Shown here one piece after another: positions 1 to 5,081 of a stretch of 6,078 bases of DNA. Location: positions 1 through 6,078 of the forward strand of contig JAEZJK010000086.1 of NCBI GenBank assembly GCA_023415835.1. The letters run 5' to 3'. Each line of letters begins with the position of its first letter. Positions within the stretch are counted from its first letter, which is position 1. The notes below the pieces were generated by a model. That model searched no databases and had not been told where the DNA came from. It was given only the letters and a program-made list of their open reading frames with translations. This stretch comes from Bacillota bacterium (GTDB lineage: Bacteria; Bacillota; UBA4882; UBA8346). The translations under genes were made by a program, and so were the position numbers.

Positions 1-41
1 CTTGTCGGGTAGCCGGCTGGGAGAGTAAGACGTTGCCAGGA
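1..41 (+). rRNA. rrf: 5S ribosomal RNA, 3' end (partial)
   Basis: The first 41 bases match the 3' part of Firmicutes-type 5S rRNA. The string GAGAGTAAGACGTTGCCAGG at 21-40 is nearly the canonical ending GAGAGTAGGACGTTGCCAGG. Just before it, GTCGG (4-8) pairs with CCGGC (13-17, one G-T wobble) around a four-base loop, as expected for the helix IV hairpin of 5S. The 5' two-thirds of the gene lie outside the window. An rRNA operon on the + strand therefore probably ends here. The exact 3' end is estimated by similarity to known 5S genes. Confidence 0.85.
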
Positions 42-51
42 TTAATTTTTA

Positions 52-81
52 ACAAAGACTTCGAGTAATCGAGGTCTTTGT
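52..81 (+). terminator. Hairpin after 5S rRNA, probable rRNA operon terminator
   Basis: A 13-bp stem (52-64 with 69-81, one G-T wobble) closes on the four-base loop GTAA, a GNRA-type tetraloop. It starts 11 bases after the 5S end, where an rRNA operon terminator or processing stem would be expected. The T-tract after it is weak (TGCATTT), so a processing or stabilising stem is an alternative. The right arm shares the ten bases CGAGGTCTTT with the terminator at 275-307. Confidence 0.55.
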
Positions 82-84
82 GCA

Positions 85-265
85 TTTACACGCAGGTTAC
101 CGGCTGAGAGGTAGGCTCGGGCTTAGGCCAATAACCAGAAAGTTTAAAGGTGAAGGAGTCCATAGAGGGACGGTATTTGAACCAGTATAACCAGGAAAGT
201 TGAGTGGATTTGAGACCATTTCTTATGCAACCCAATCTCTGTCCGGGTCTCGTTAGTTATTCCAC
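85..265 (+). other. Gene-free stretch with paired arms, possible structured RNA of unknown family
   Basis: No convincing protein frame is present here on either strand. Several complementary arms can be seen: GGTTA (95-99) with TAACC (132-136), TACC (98-101) with GGTA (110-113) as a competing hairpin, GAGACC (212-217) with GGTCTC (246-251), and an outer GTGGA (204-208) with TCCAC (261-265). A direct repeat ATAACCAGAAAGTT / ATAACCAGGAAAGTT occurs at about 131-144 and 188-202. I looked for tRNA, T-box, TPP riboswitch, tmRNA and RNase P signatures and found none that hold. It may be a post-rRNA spacer, an unassigned ncRNA or a decayed mobile intron. The paired arms are seen in the sequence; that they fold as an RNA is inference. 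Confidence 0.3.
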
Positions 266-274
266 AAAAAAAAC

Positions 275-307
275 AAAAAAGACCTCGGAATTTCCGAGGT
301 CTTTTTT
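275..307 (-). terminator. Rho-independent terminator, mainly for the - strand
   Basis: GACCTCGG (281-288) pairs perfectly with CCGAGGTC (294-301) around a five-base loop, and the stem is extended by six A-T pairs (275-280 with 302-307). On the - strand the stem is followed by a long T-tract (complement of the A-rich run 265-280). On the + strand only six T's follow. It lies 9 bases past the stop codon of the - strand remnant at 317, so its main job is probably to end that gene. It could also stop + strand readthrough from the rRNA side. Confidence 0.8.
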
Positions 308-316
308 GTATGGTCA

Positions 317-469
317 TCAAATGATACCCTCACTGCTTGTTCTGACTTCTTTGACCTTATTGACTAATTCAGCCGCTTTTTGCTGTGCAATCTCCTTAAA
401 TCAGCTTTGCCGTACTCGCGAAGCATTCACTAATTGATTTCCGGTTCCTGAAGAATGTGAAAGTTGTGT
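317..469 (-). pseudogene. C-terminal remnant of an unidentified gene, frameshifted
   Basis: Read on the - strand, one frame gives a protein-like stretch (SGTGNQLVNAS at about 451-419) and, after an internal TGA (402-404 region), a protein-like tail starting KEIAQQKAAELVNKVKEVR and ending in GII with TGA at 317-319. Between them the neighbouring frame reads REYGKADL (420-397), which joins both parts smoothly. The simplest reading is one inserted base near 420 and one lost A near 397 (GATTTAAGGAG from GATTTAAAGGAG). The tail looks like an amphipathic, Lys/Glu/Ala-rich helix. A strong terminator directly follows. There is no good ribosome site upstream and the frame is closed by TAA at 470-472. 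I do not recognise the family. Sequencing error, or a start at the ATG at 424-426, are alternatives. Confidence 0.4.
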
Positions 470-473
470 TTAC

Positions 474-498
474 TAAAAAAGATTTTAACTTTTATCTT
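474..498 (-). terminator. Weak AT-rich terminator overlapping the flavoprotein stop codon
   Basis: On the - strand AAGAT (498-494) pairs with ATCTT (483-479) around a ten-base loop and is followed by a run of T's (478-474). The stem begins inside the stop codon of the flavoprotein gene. A five-pair A/T-rich stem is weak, so much transcription could continue to the stronger terminator at 275-307. Confidence 0.25.
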
Positions 499-2191
499 AG
501 ATAATTTTATATTTTAACTCCTTATCAAATTTTTGAAACGAAATGATATGTTCGAACTCTGGTTTGGGGTTAATAGAATCTTCACGAAAATGACTGCCAC
601 GACTTTCATCTCTTATTAGTGCTGATTTAGCCATTACCAAAGCTGTTTCAAGCATATTCCGGCTTTCTAAGGCTTGAATCATATCAGAGGCAGACTTAAT
701 CTCATAACCTTCTGTTTCAATCAGAGTATTCAAATGGAGAATTTCATTAATTACCTCGTTTAATCCTGATTCATTTCTGACTATCAAATAATTAGCGCTC
801 ATTAAATTTTGAATTTTAGTTTTCATATTTAGAGAATTAAGTTTACCTTGTGAATCGATGATTCCATTTAATGTTTCGAAATTACAATCATCAACATTAG
901 GCATTTGATTGCTTATAGCAGCGATAGATTCAGCCGCTACGCGACCGGCTCTCTTACCAAAAACTTGACAGCCAAGAATCATATTTCCACCTAACCGGTC
1001 TGCTCCATGGGGTCCACCAGCCACTTCTCCCGCGGCAAAAAGATTTTTAACAGTGGATTCGCAATCGGTCCCGACTTTTAATCCACCATTAATAGCATGT
1101 CCGAAGGGAGCTATTTCTAAAGTTTCAGTATCGGGGTCGATTCTGCGATTTTTAAACCAATTTTTAGTAGTCTGCCACATGATTTTAAAGTCTGGGGAGA
1201 CATTAGTCAAATCAATATTCCGAAAATCGAGATAAACTCCGCCATGAGGACCATGATTACCTAAATTTATTTCTTTAATGATAGAGTATTCAATGTATTT
1301 TGATCGATCACGGCTACTGAACGGAAAATGGTGGGCTTTATCATTCATGCAATCTATAGGATTTACTCCTGAGGGTAAATACTTTGAAAGAAACTCCTCA
1401 CCGTGAACATTTACGAGTTTGGGATGAAGATACCATACCCAACAATTAAGAATATTTGGGACAGGATGGACTAAGCCTAACCCAGCTTGCATAAATTCCA
1501 TGTTGATAATCTCCGCTCCTGCCCGAAGGGCGATCCCGTAACCGTCGGCGGTGATGTCTTTTGGATTAAGATTTAGTTTGAAGAGTTGGCCTCCTCCTCC
1601 GGAAGCGAGTATTACCGCTGCTGCTCGAATTAAAATTAATTTACCAGTAAAATCAATTAACAAGGCGCCGTAACAAGTATTGTCCCGAACCAAAACGTCA
1701 ACAACCATGACGTTTTCCAGAACCTGGATAGAATTGGAACTCAGCCGGTTGACTAAAACCTCTAAAATTGGTTTGGAGTGTCTTTTGATAATATGCATCC
1801 TTGGTTGGGAGGCGAAACACCCTTCTACCACTAAGTGTTTGTCTTCCTTTTTCTCAAAGGGAACGCCCCAGCTCTCGAGTTCGGCTAGGGAAAGAGGGGC
1901 TTCGTCGGCCAAAATTTTGGCCAACTTTTTATCGCAAGTACCCAAAGCCGCATTAACAATATCATGATAATGCTGTTCCGGAGAATCTCCAGGAATACAG
2001 CCGTCAGCGGCATTATACCCTGCAGTCTCTGCTACTTCAAAACTGGTGGTGCCGCTTTCGCCTAGTTTGCCTTTGGTGATTAATAATGTTTTGGCGCCTC
2101 TTGAATGGGCTTCAAGGGCCGCCCTAACACCGGCGCCGCCGCCCCCAATAACTAAGACATCAGTAATGAAAGATTGTTCGAATTGAACCAT
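497..2191 (-). CDS. FAD-dependent oxidoreductase, fumarate reductase/succinate dehydrogenase flavoprotein family
   Basis: The 564-residue protein has the full architecture of the FrdA/SdhA/NadB flavoprotein family. A Rossmann FAD motif VIGGGGAG lies at 14-21. FAD-contact segments are at about 196-233 (ASGGGGQLF, then ADGYGIALRAGAEIINMEF), with AAGEVAGGPHGADRLGGN at 386-403. The helical C-terminal domain ends in ESRGSHFRED (529-538). By alignment from memory, R294 (SSRD), H365 (GHAINGG) and R399 (DRLGGN) match the fumarate reductase catalytic residues R287, H355 and R390 of E. coli FrdA. The SHT histidine that binds FAD covalently in FrdA/SdhA is replaced by ESGTTS (45-50), so FAD is probably held non-covalently. 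There is no signal peptide, so it should be cytoplasmic. No iron-sulfur or membrane subunit lies nearby. The start is backed by GGGAGGT about 9 bases upstream. It follows the regulator gene by 54 bases on the same strand and is probably cotranscribed. The family is certain. The substrate (fumarate, aspartate or another enoate or 2-hydroxy acid) is not known. Confidence 0.9.
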   Translation of the reverse strand: MVQFEQSFITDVLVIGGGGAGVRAALEAHSRGAKTLLITKGKLGESGTTSFEVAETAGYNAADGCIPGDSPEQHYHDIVNAALGTCDKKLAKILADEAPLSLAELESWGVPFEKKEDKHLVVEGCFASQPRMHIIKRHSKPILEVLVNRLSSNSIQVLENVMVVDVLVRDNTCYGALLIDFTGKLILIRAAAVILASGGGGQLFKLNLNPKDITADGYGIALRAGAEIINMEFMQAGLGLVHPVPNILNCWVWYLHPKLVNVHGEEFLSKYLPSGVNPIDCMNDKAHHFPFSSRDRSKYIEYSIIKEINLGNHGPHGGVYLDFRNIDLTNVSPDFKIMWQTTKNWFKNRRIDPDTETLEIAPFGHAINGGLKVGTDCESTVKNLFAAGEVAGGPHGADRLGGNMILGCQVFGKRAGRVAAESIAAISNQMPNVDDCNFETLNGIIDSQGKLNSLNMKTKIQNLMSANYLIVRNESGLNEVINEILHLNTLIETEGYEIKSASDMIQALESRNMLETALVMAKSALIRDESRGSHFREDSINPKPEFEHIISFQKFDKELKYKII

Positions 2192-2245
2192 GACTCCTAT
2201 ACCTCCCTTATAAGCGAAAAATATAAGTCAGGATCTTTAAAAAAA

Positions 2246-3355
2246 TCATTTATTGGATCGTGGTCCGGTTGATTCCCGCAAAACTAGTTCTGTTGGCAAT
2301 ATGATTTGGATATTTTGGATTTCACGATTTTCAATTGACAAAAATAAATTTTGACAAGCAATTTTAGCCATTAATGCTGTATTCACTTTAATTGTCGTCA
2401 ATTTTGGGTTACAATATTTACTTTGCTCAATGGCATCGCATCCAATTACACTAATGTCTTGAGGAATTGAAAGACCCGCCGTTTTGATTGCTTCTATTAC
2501 TCCGATAGCAATCATGTCGTTACAGGCAAAGACGGCGGTAGGCAATTGGGTCTGTTCTTGAATAATCTCAGTCATGGCGTTGAAACCGCCTTCGAAAGTC
2601 CAATCACTTTCCTTGATTATTTGCTGTTTCCAATCGATATTGGCATCCGATAAAGCGTGTTTAAATCCTCGCATACTGTCTTTTGAAGTAATATAGCTGG
2701 ATATTCCATTAATAAAAGCGATATGGCGGTGATTTTGATCGATCAAATATTTAATCGCTTCATAGGTTCCCTTTTCACGGTCAGCCCTAATGGTAGGGAA
2801 GAAATCGGACTCGTTATTGATAACTACGGCGGGAATTTTGACCTTACTGGCCTCGCTGATAAATTTGGTGTGAACTTTACTTACGAATAAAACACCGATA
2901 ATTCCCCGGCTTTTGAGAAGGTCGGTTAAAACTTCATCATCCTTGATAGTGGTATAGATTAAATTATAGCCCTGCTTTTTACATTCTTTTTCGACGCTAT
3001 AAAACAAACTGGAATTAAAGGGTTCGGTAATCCGGTCTGTGGAGGCGTTATTTGCGAACCGAGGTAATAGGGGCAATAAAAATACCAGGTTATGAGATTG
3101 AGGTTTTTCGCTAAGTTGAACTGAGACATCGGTTACCCTGGTCCCTAACCCGGCGATCTTTTCAACTAAACCTTCATTGGCAAGCATACTCAAAGCCCTA
3201 CGAACTGTGAGACGATCAACATTAAACATGGTACTCAATTCGCGTTCGGAAGGCAAGAGTTCACCAGCTTGCCAATTTTTTTCGCTGATCATTTTTAGTA
3301 AACGTTCGTACACTTGTACATATAAGGGAATTTTGATGTCACGATTTACTTCCAT
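2246..3355 (-). CDS. GntR/LacI hybrid transcriptional regulator (AraR-type architecture)
   Basis: Residues about 10-75 form a GntR winged helix-turn-helix: the conserved PLYVQVYERL start, LPSERELSTMFNVDRLTVRRAL, and the wing GLVEKIAGLGTRV. Residues about 90-365 form a LacI-type periplasmic-binding-like sensor, with the typical FACNDMIAIGVIEAI and ISVIGCD segments and the family ending LPTELVLREST. This arrangement is that of AraR-like sugar-responsive repressors. I chose the ATG at 3355 (369 residues) because GGAG stands at good distance before it. The frame also opens at 3367 (373 residues), but no ribosome site precedes that ATG. The gene is divergent from the fucU operon and lies upstream of the flavoprotein gene on the same strand. 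It probably represses fucU, the binding-protein gene and perhaps itself until a sugar ligand binds. The ligand is inferred from its neighbours only. Confidence 0.92.
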   Translation of the reverse strand: MEVNRDIKIPLYVQVYERLLKMISEKNWQAGELLPSERELSTMFNVDRLTVRRALSMLANEGLVEKIAGLGTRVTDVSVQLSEKPQSHNLVFLLPLLPRFANNASTDRITEPFNSSLFYSVEKECKKQGYNLIYTTIKDDEVLTDLLKSRGIIGVLFVSKVHTKFISEASKVKIPAVVINNESDFFPTIRADREKGTYEAIKYLIDQNHRHIAFINGISSYITSKDSMRGFKHALSDANIDWKQQIIKESDWTFEGGFNAMTEIIQEQTQLPTAVFACNDMIAIGVIEAIKTAGLSIPQDISVIGCDAIEQSKYCNPKLTTIKVNTALMAKIACQNLFLSIENREIQNIQIILPTELVLRESTGPRSNK

Positions 3356-3414
3356 GGCACTCTCCATATAGAACTTATCTTCAACCTGTAAAAGTTTTGT
3401 TCGGTTTTTTTTTT

Positions 3415-3443
3415 AGAATATCACAGTTATAAAAGTATTTCAA
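3415..3443 (-). promoter_or_regulatory. Promoter for the regulator-flavoprotein unit
   Basis: On the - strand a -35 TTGAAA (3443-3438) and a -10 TATTCT (3420-3415) are separated by 17 bases, with an extended TGA just before the -10. The start of transcription would be near 3408, giving a leader of about 50 bases to the ATG at 3355. This leader contains ACAGGT (3389-3384 on the - strand), the core shared with the two operator-like sites on the + strand side. Confidence 0.5.
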
Positions 3444-3475
3444 ATATTAAAATTCATTTTGGATCTAGCATAGGA

Positions 3476-3515
3476 TTGCATAAATGACAAAATAGGATTA
3501 ATATATAGGTATAAT
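3476..3515 (+). promoter_or_regulatory. Promoter region of the fucU operon
   Basis: TTGCAT (3476-3481) and TAATAT (3499-3504) are spaced by 17 bases and make a plausible sigma-A promoter. A perfect -10 hexamer TATAAT also occurs at 3510-3515, but its -35 side is poor. Either choice places the transcript start at about 3511-3522 and gives a leader of about 50-60 bases. The -35 and spacing match the promoter proposed for the binding-protein gene (4828-4856). Confidence 0.45.
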
Positions 3516-3527
3516 ACAGGTATATAC
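3507..3527 (+). promoter_or_regulatory. Operator-like site at the fucU promoter
   Basis: AGGTATA occurs twice (3507-3513 and 3518-3524), 11 bases apart, about one helical turn. GTATAATAC (3509-3517) and GTATATAC (3520-3527) are small perfect palindromes. The 14-mer GGTATAATACAGGT (3508-3521) recurs at 12 of 14 positions, inverted, before the binding-protein gene. The site sits over the likely transcript start, a position suited to repression. Binding by the neighbouring regulator is inference. Confidence 0.5.
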
Positions 3528-3569
3528 AAATCTAAATCTAACTAGACTAGAAAAGAGGGGTTATTCTAA

Positions 3570-3998
3570 ATGCTAAAAAATATCCCGGCTATCATTTCTC
3601 CGGAATTGATGAAAACCATGATGGAGATGGGTCACAGCGATGAAATCGTACTGGCCGACGCTAATTTTCCGGCGGCTACCTGTGCTAAGAAGCTAATTCG
3701 ATGCGACGGCCTAATGCTTCCTCAGTTACTCAAGGCTGTGATGAACTATTTTCCATTGGATAAGACGGTAAAATATCCGGCTGCCCTGATGTCGGTTGGT
3801 TCGGGAGAAACCGCTCCTCCGATTTGGGAAGAATACCGCCAAATTATTATCCAAGCCGAACAGGACTTTCAAGGCTTCGAACACATTGAAAGATACCAAT
3901 ATTATGAACGGGCTAAAAATGCGTTTGGGGTAGTTATTACCGGCGATACCTCTTTTCGGGCTAATCTATTATTGAAAAAAGGGGTCGTACGACCTTAA
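3570..3998 (+). CDS. fucU: L-fucose mutarotase (RbsD/FucU family)
   Basis: The 142-residue protein matches E. coli FucU along its whole length, as far as I recall that sequence. Shared segments are LKNIPAIISPEL at the N-terminus, the EMGHSDEIVLADANFPA block (19-35) with catalytic-site H22 and D30, the DGL segment (46-48), YYERAKNAFG (111-120), VITG (122-125) and the ending LLKKGV (134-139). Family members interconvert the anomers of L-fucose (or ribose, for RbsD) in the cytoplasm as multimeric rings. The length is normal for FucU. GAGGGG about 10 bases before the ATG is the ribosome site. It is the first gene of a + strand operon with the dehydrogenase 13 bases downstream. The resemblance to FucU rather than RbsD makes L-fucose or a close relative the likely substrate of the locus. 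Confidence 0.92.
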   Translation: MLKNIPAIISPELMKTMMEMGHSDEIVLADANFPAATCAKKLIRCDGLMLPQLLKAVMNYFPLDKTVKYPAALMSVGSGETAPPIWEEYRQIIIQAEQDFQGFEHIERYQYYERAKNAFGVVITGDTSFRANLLLKKGVVRP

Positions 3999-4011
3999 AG
4001 GAGGAATTAAA

Positions 4012-4791
4012 ATGGGTTCTTTAAAAGGGAAAAAAGTATTAATTACCGGTGGCGCTAATGGCCTTGGCGGGGCGATCTCTTTTGAACTTGCTAAGCGTGG
4101 AGCCGATATTGCGGTTCATTGGTTCCAGCACCGGGCTACCCAAAATACCGCCCAAGATTTGACTGACCTACGCCAAAAAGTAAAAGCCTTCGGTATTAAA
4201 ATGGTGGATGTCAGTGGGGATCTGACCGTCGAGGCCACCGTTAAGAACGTTGTCCAGACAGCGGTAGAGGGTTTGGGCGGACTAGATATTTTAATAAATA
4301 ATGTCGGGGATATTATTGGCCGGCAAACTCTTGAAGGGATGGAAACATCTTTTTATCAAAAGGTTATGGATGTGAATCTTAAAACGATGGTTTTAGTGTC
4401 CCGCGAAGCGTTGCCGTATCTTTTTAAAGCTAATGGCGCGGCTATTGTCAATCTGGCATCCCTGGCCGGTCGTAAAGGCGGGCATGGCGGTTCCTTAATT
4501 TACGGTACCGCAAAAGGCGCGGTCATTACGTTTACCCGTTCATTATCTACTGAAATTGGACCTCGGGGCGTCCGGGTTAATTGTGTCGCGCCAGGCTTGA
4601 TCCTGGGGACCTATTTCCATCAAACCCATACGACTGATGAATCAGCTCAAAAAACCATTTCGGAAATCCCCTTGGGTAGGGCCGGAACTTCACAAGATAT
4701 TGCGGATGGGGTGGCGTTTCTTGCTTCGCAATATGACGGTTTTATAACCGGGGCCACTTTGGATATTAACGGTGGAGTTTATATGGCCTAA
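4012..4791 (+). CDS. Short-chain dehydrogenase/reductase (SDR), possible L-fucose dehydrogenase
   Basis: The 259-residue classical SDR shows the cofactor motif TGGANGLG (12-19), NNVG (96-99), N122 in VNL, a catalytic serine in NLAS (S150), YGTAK giving Y164 and K168, and the C-terminal INGG segment typical of the family. The second beta strand ends in VHWFQHR (35-41) with no acidic residue, which leans toward NADP(H) rather than NAD(H). AAAGGAGG stands before the ATG, and the gene begins 13 bases after fucU, so the two are surely cotranscribed. In non-phosphorylating fucose pathways SDR enzymes act as L-fucose dehydrogenase or as 2-keto-3-deoxy-L-fuconate dehydrogenase, and the pairing with a mutarotase suggests the first. 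The SDR fold is certain. The substrate is inferred from context and other polyol or keto-acid substrates are possible. Confidence 0.9.
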   Translation: MGSLKGKKVLITGGANGLGGAISFELAKRGADIAVHWFQHRATQNTAQDLTDLRQKVKAFGIKMVDVSGDLTVEATVKNVVQTAVEGLGGLDILINNVGDIIGRQTLEGMETSFYQKVMDVNLKTMVLVSREALPYLFKANGAAIVNLASLAGRKGGHGGSLIYGTAKGAVITFTRSLSTEIGPRGVRVNCVAPGLILGTYFHQTHTTDESAQKTISEIPLGRAGTSQDIADGVAFLASQYDGFITGATLDINGGVYMA

Positions 4792-4827
4792 GTACAGAGG
4801 ATAATCATAACTCTCCAAATCAAAATG

Positions 4828-4856
4828 TTGCATTTTTGTAAACTGTGTGATAAAGT
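4828..4856 (+). promoter_or_regulatory. Promoter for the sugar-binding-protein gene
   Basis: TTGCAT (4828-4833) and TAAAGT (4851-4856) are spaced by 17 bases, with an extended TGA before the -10. The -35 and spacing equal those proposed at the fucU promoter. Transcription would start near 4863, leaving a leader of about 220 bases. A second TATAAT at 4955-4960 has no good -35 and is a weaker alternative. No clear terminator separates the dehydrogenase gene from this promoter. Confidence 0.45.
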
Positions 4857-4878
4857 ATACCCAAACCTGTTGTATACC
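4855..4878 (+). promoter_or_regulatory. Operator-like site before the binding-protein gene
   Basis: GTATACC occurs at 4855-4861 and again at 4872-4878, 17 bases apart. Read on the - strand, 4878-4865 is GGTATACAACAGGT, equal at 12 of 14 positions to the fucU site at 3508-3521. The site overlaps the -10 and the expected transcript start, so a bound repressor would block initiation. It probably places transport under the same regulator as the fucU operon. Confidence 0.5.
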
Positions 4879-4935
4879 GGTAATAATCGTTTCCAGTTAT
4901 TTATATAAGCTAGCAGTAATGATGCTCCTAATGTT

Positions 4936-4968
4936 TTAAGTCTATTGCCTAAGATATAATAGACTTGA
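4936..4968 (+). repeat. Inverted repeat in the leader of the binding-protein gene
   Basis: AAGTCTATTG (4938-4947) pairs with TAATAGACTT (4957-4966), with one G-T wobble and a nine-base loop. The pairing extends by one G-T and one T-A pair outward. The following bases (GATTTCATT) are T-rich but not a clean T-tract, so termination is doubtful. In the long leader it could serve as an attenuator-like or stabilising stem. Nothing else recognisable lies between it and the ribosome site at 5067-5076. Confidence 0.35.
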
Positions 4969-5081
4969 TTTCATTAGAATTAAATTCCGATTATTTTTGT
5001 AAATTTTGCATTCGGCAAAGGGGGGATGATCTTTATAAATTGCTGTTGGTTACCAAAAATCTACCAAAGAGGTGATATTAA

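Noticed and set aside
99..185. TPP riboswitch or T-box leader suggested by CTGAGAGG and TTGAACC
   Set aside because: The other conserved TPP blocks and the T-box GGTGG-type sequence are missing, and no matching gene follows on the + strand.
165..190. tRNA T-arm-like GGTTCAAAT on the - strand
   Set aside because: The mandatory G-C pair closing the T-loop is absent and no anticodon arm or acceptor stem can be built.
204..437. Open frame of 77 codons on the + strand
   Set aside because: It runs through the terminator stem and through the - strand gene remnant, has no ribosome site, and the peptide looks like random translation.
1680..1967. Open frames on the + strand inside the flavoprotein gene (also 1053-1235)
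   Set aside because: They are antisense to conserved flavoprotein domains, lack ribosome sites and show no protein-family features.
3177..3371. Open frame on the + strand opposite the regulator's DNA-binding domain
   Set aside because: It is antisense to a clear GntR winged helix-turn-helix and has no start signals.
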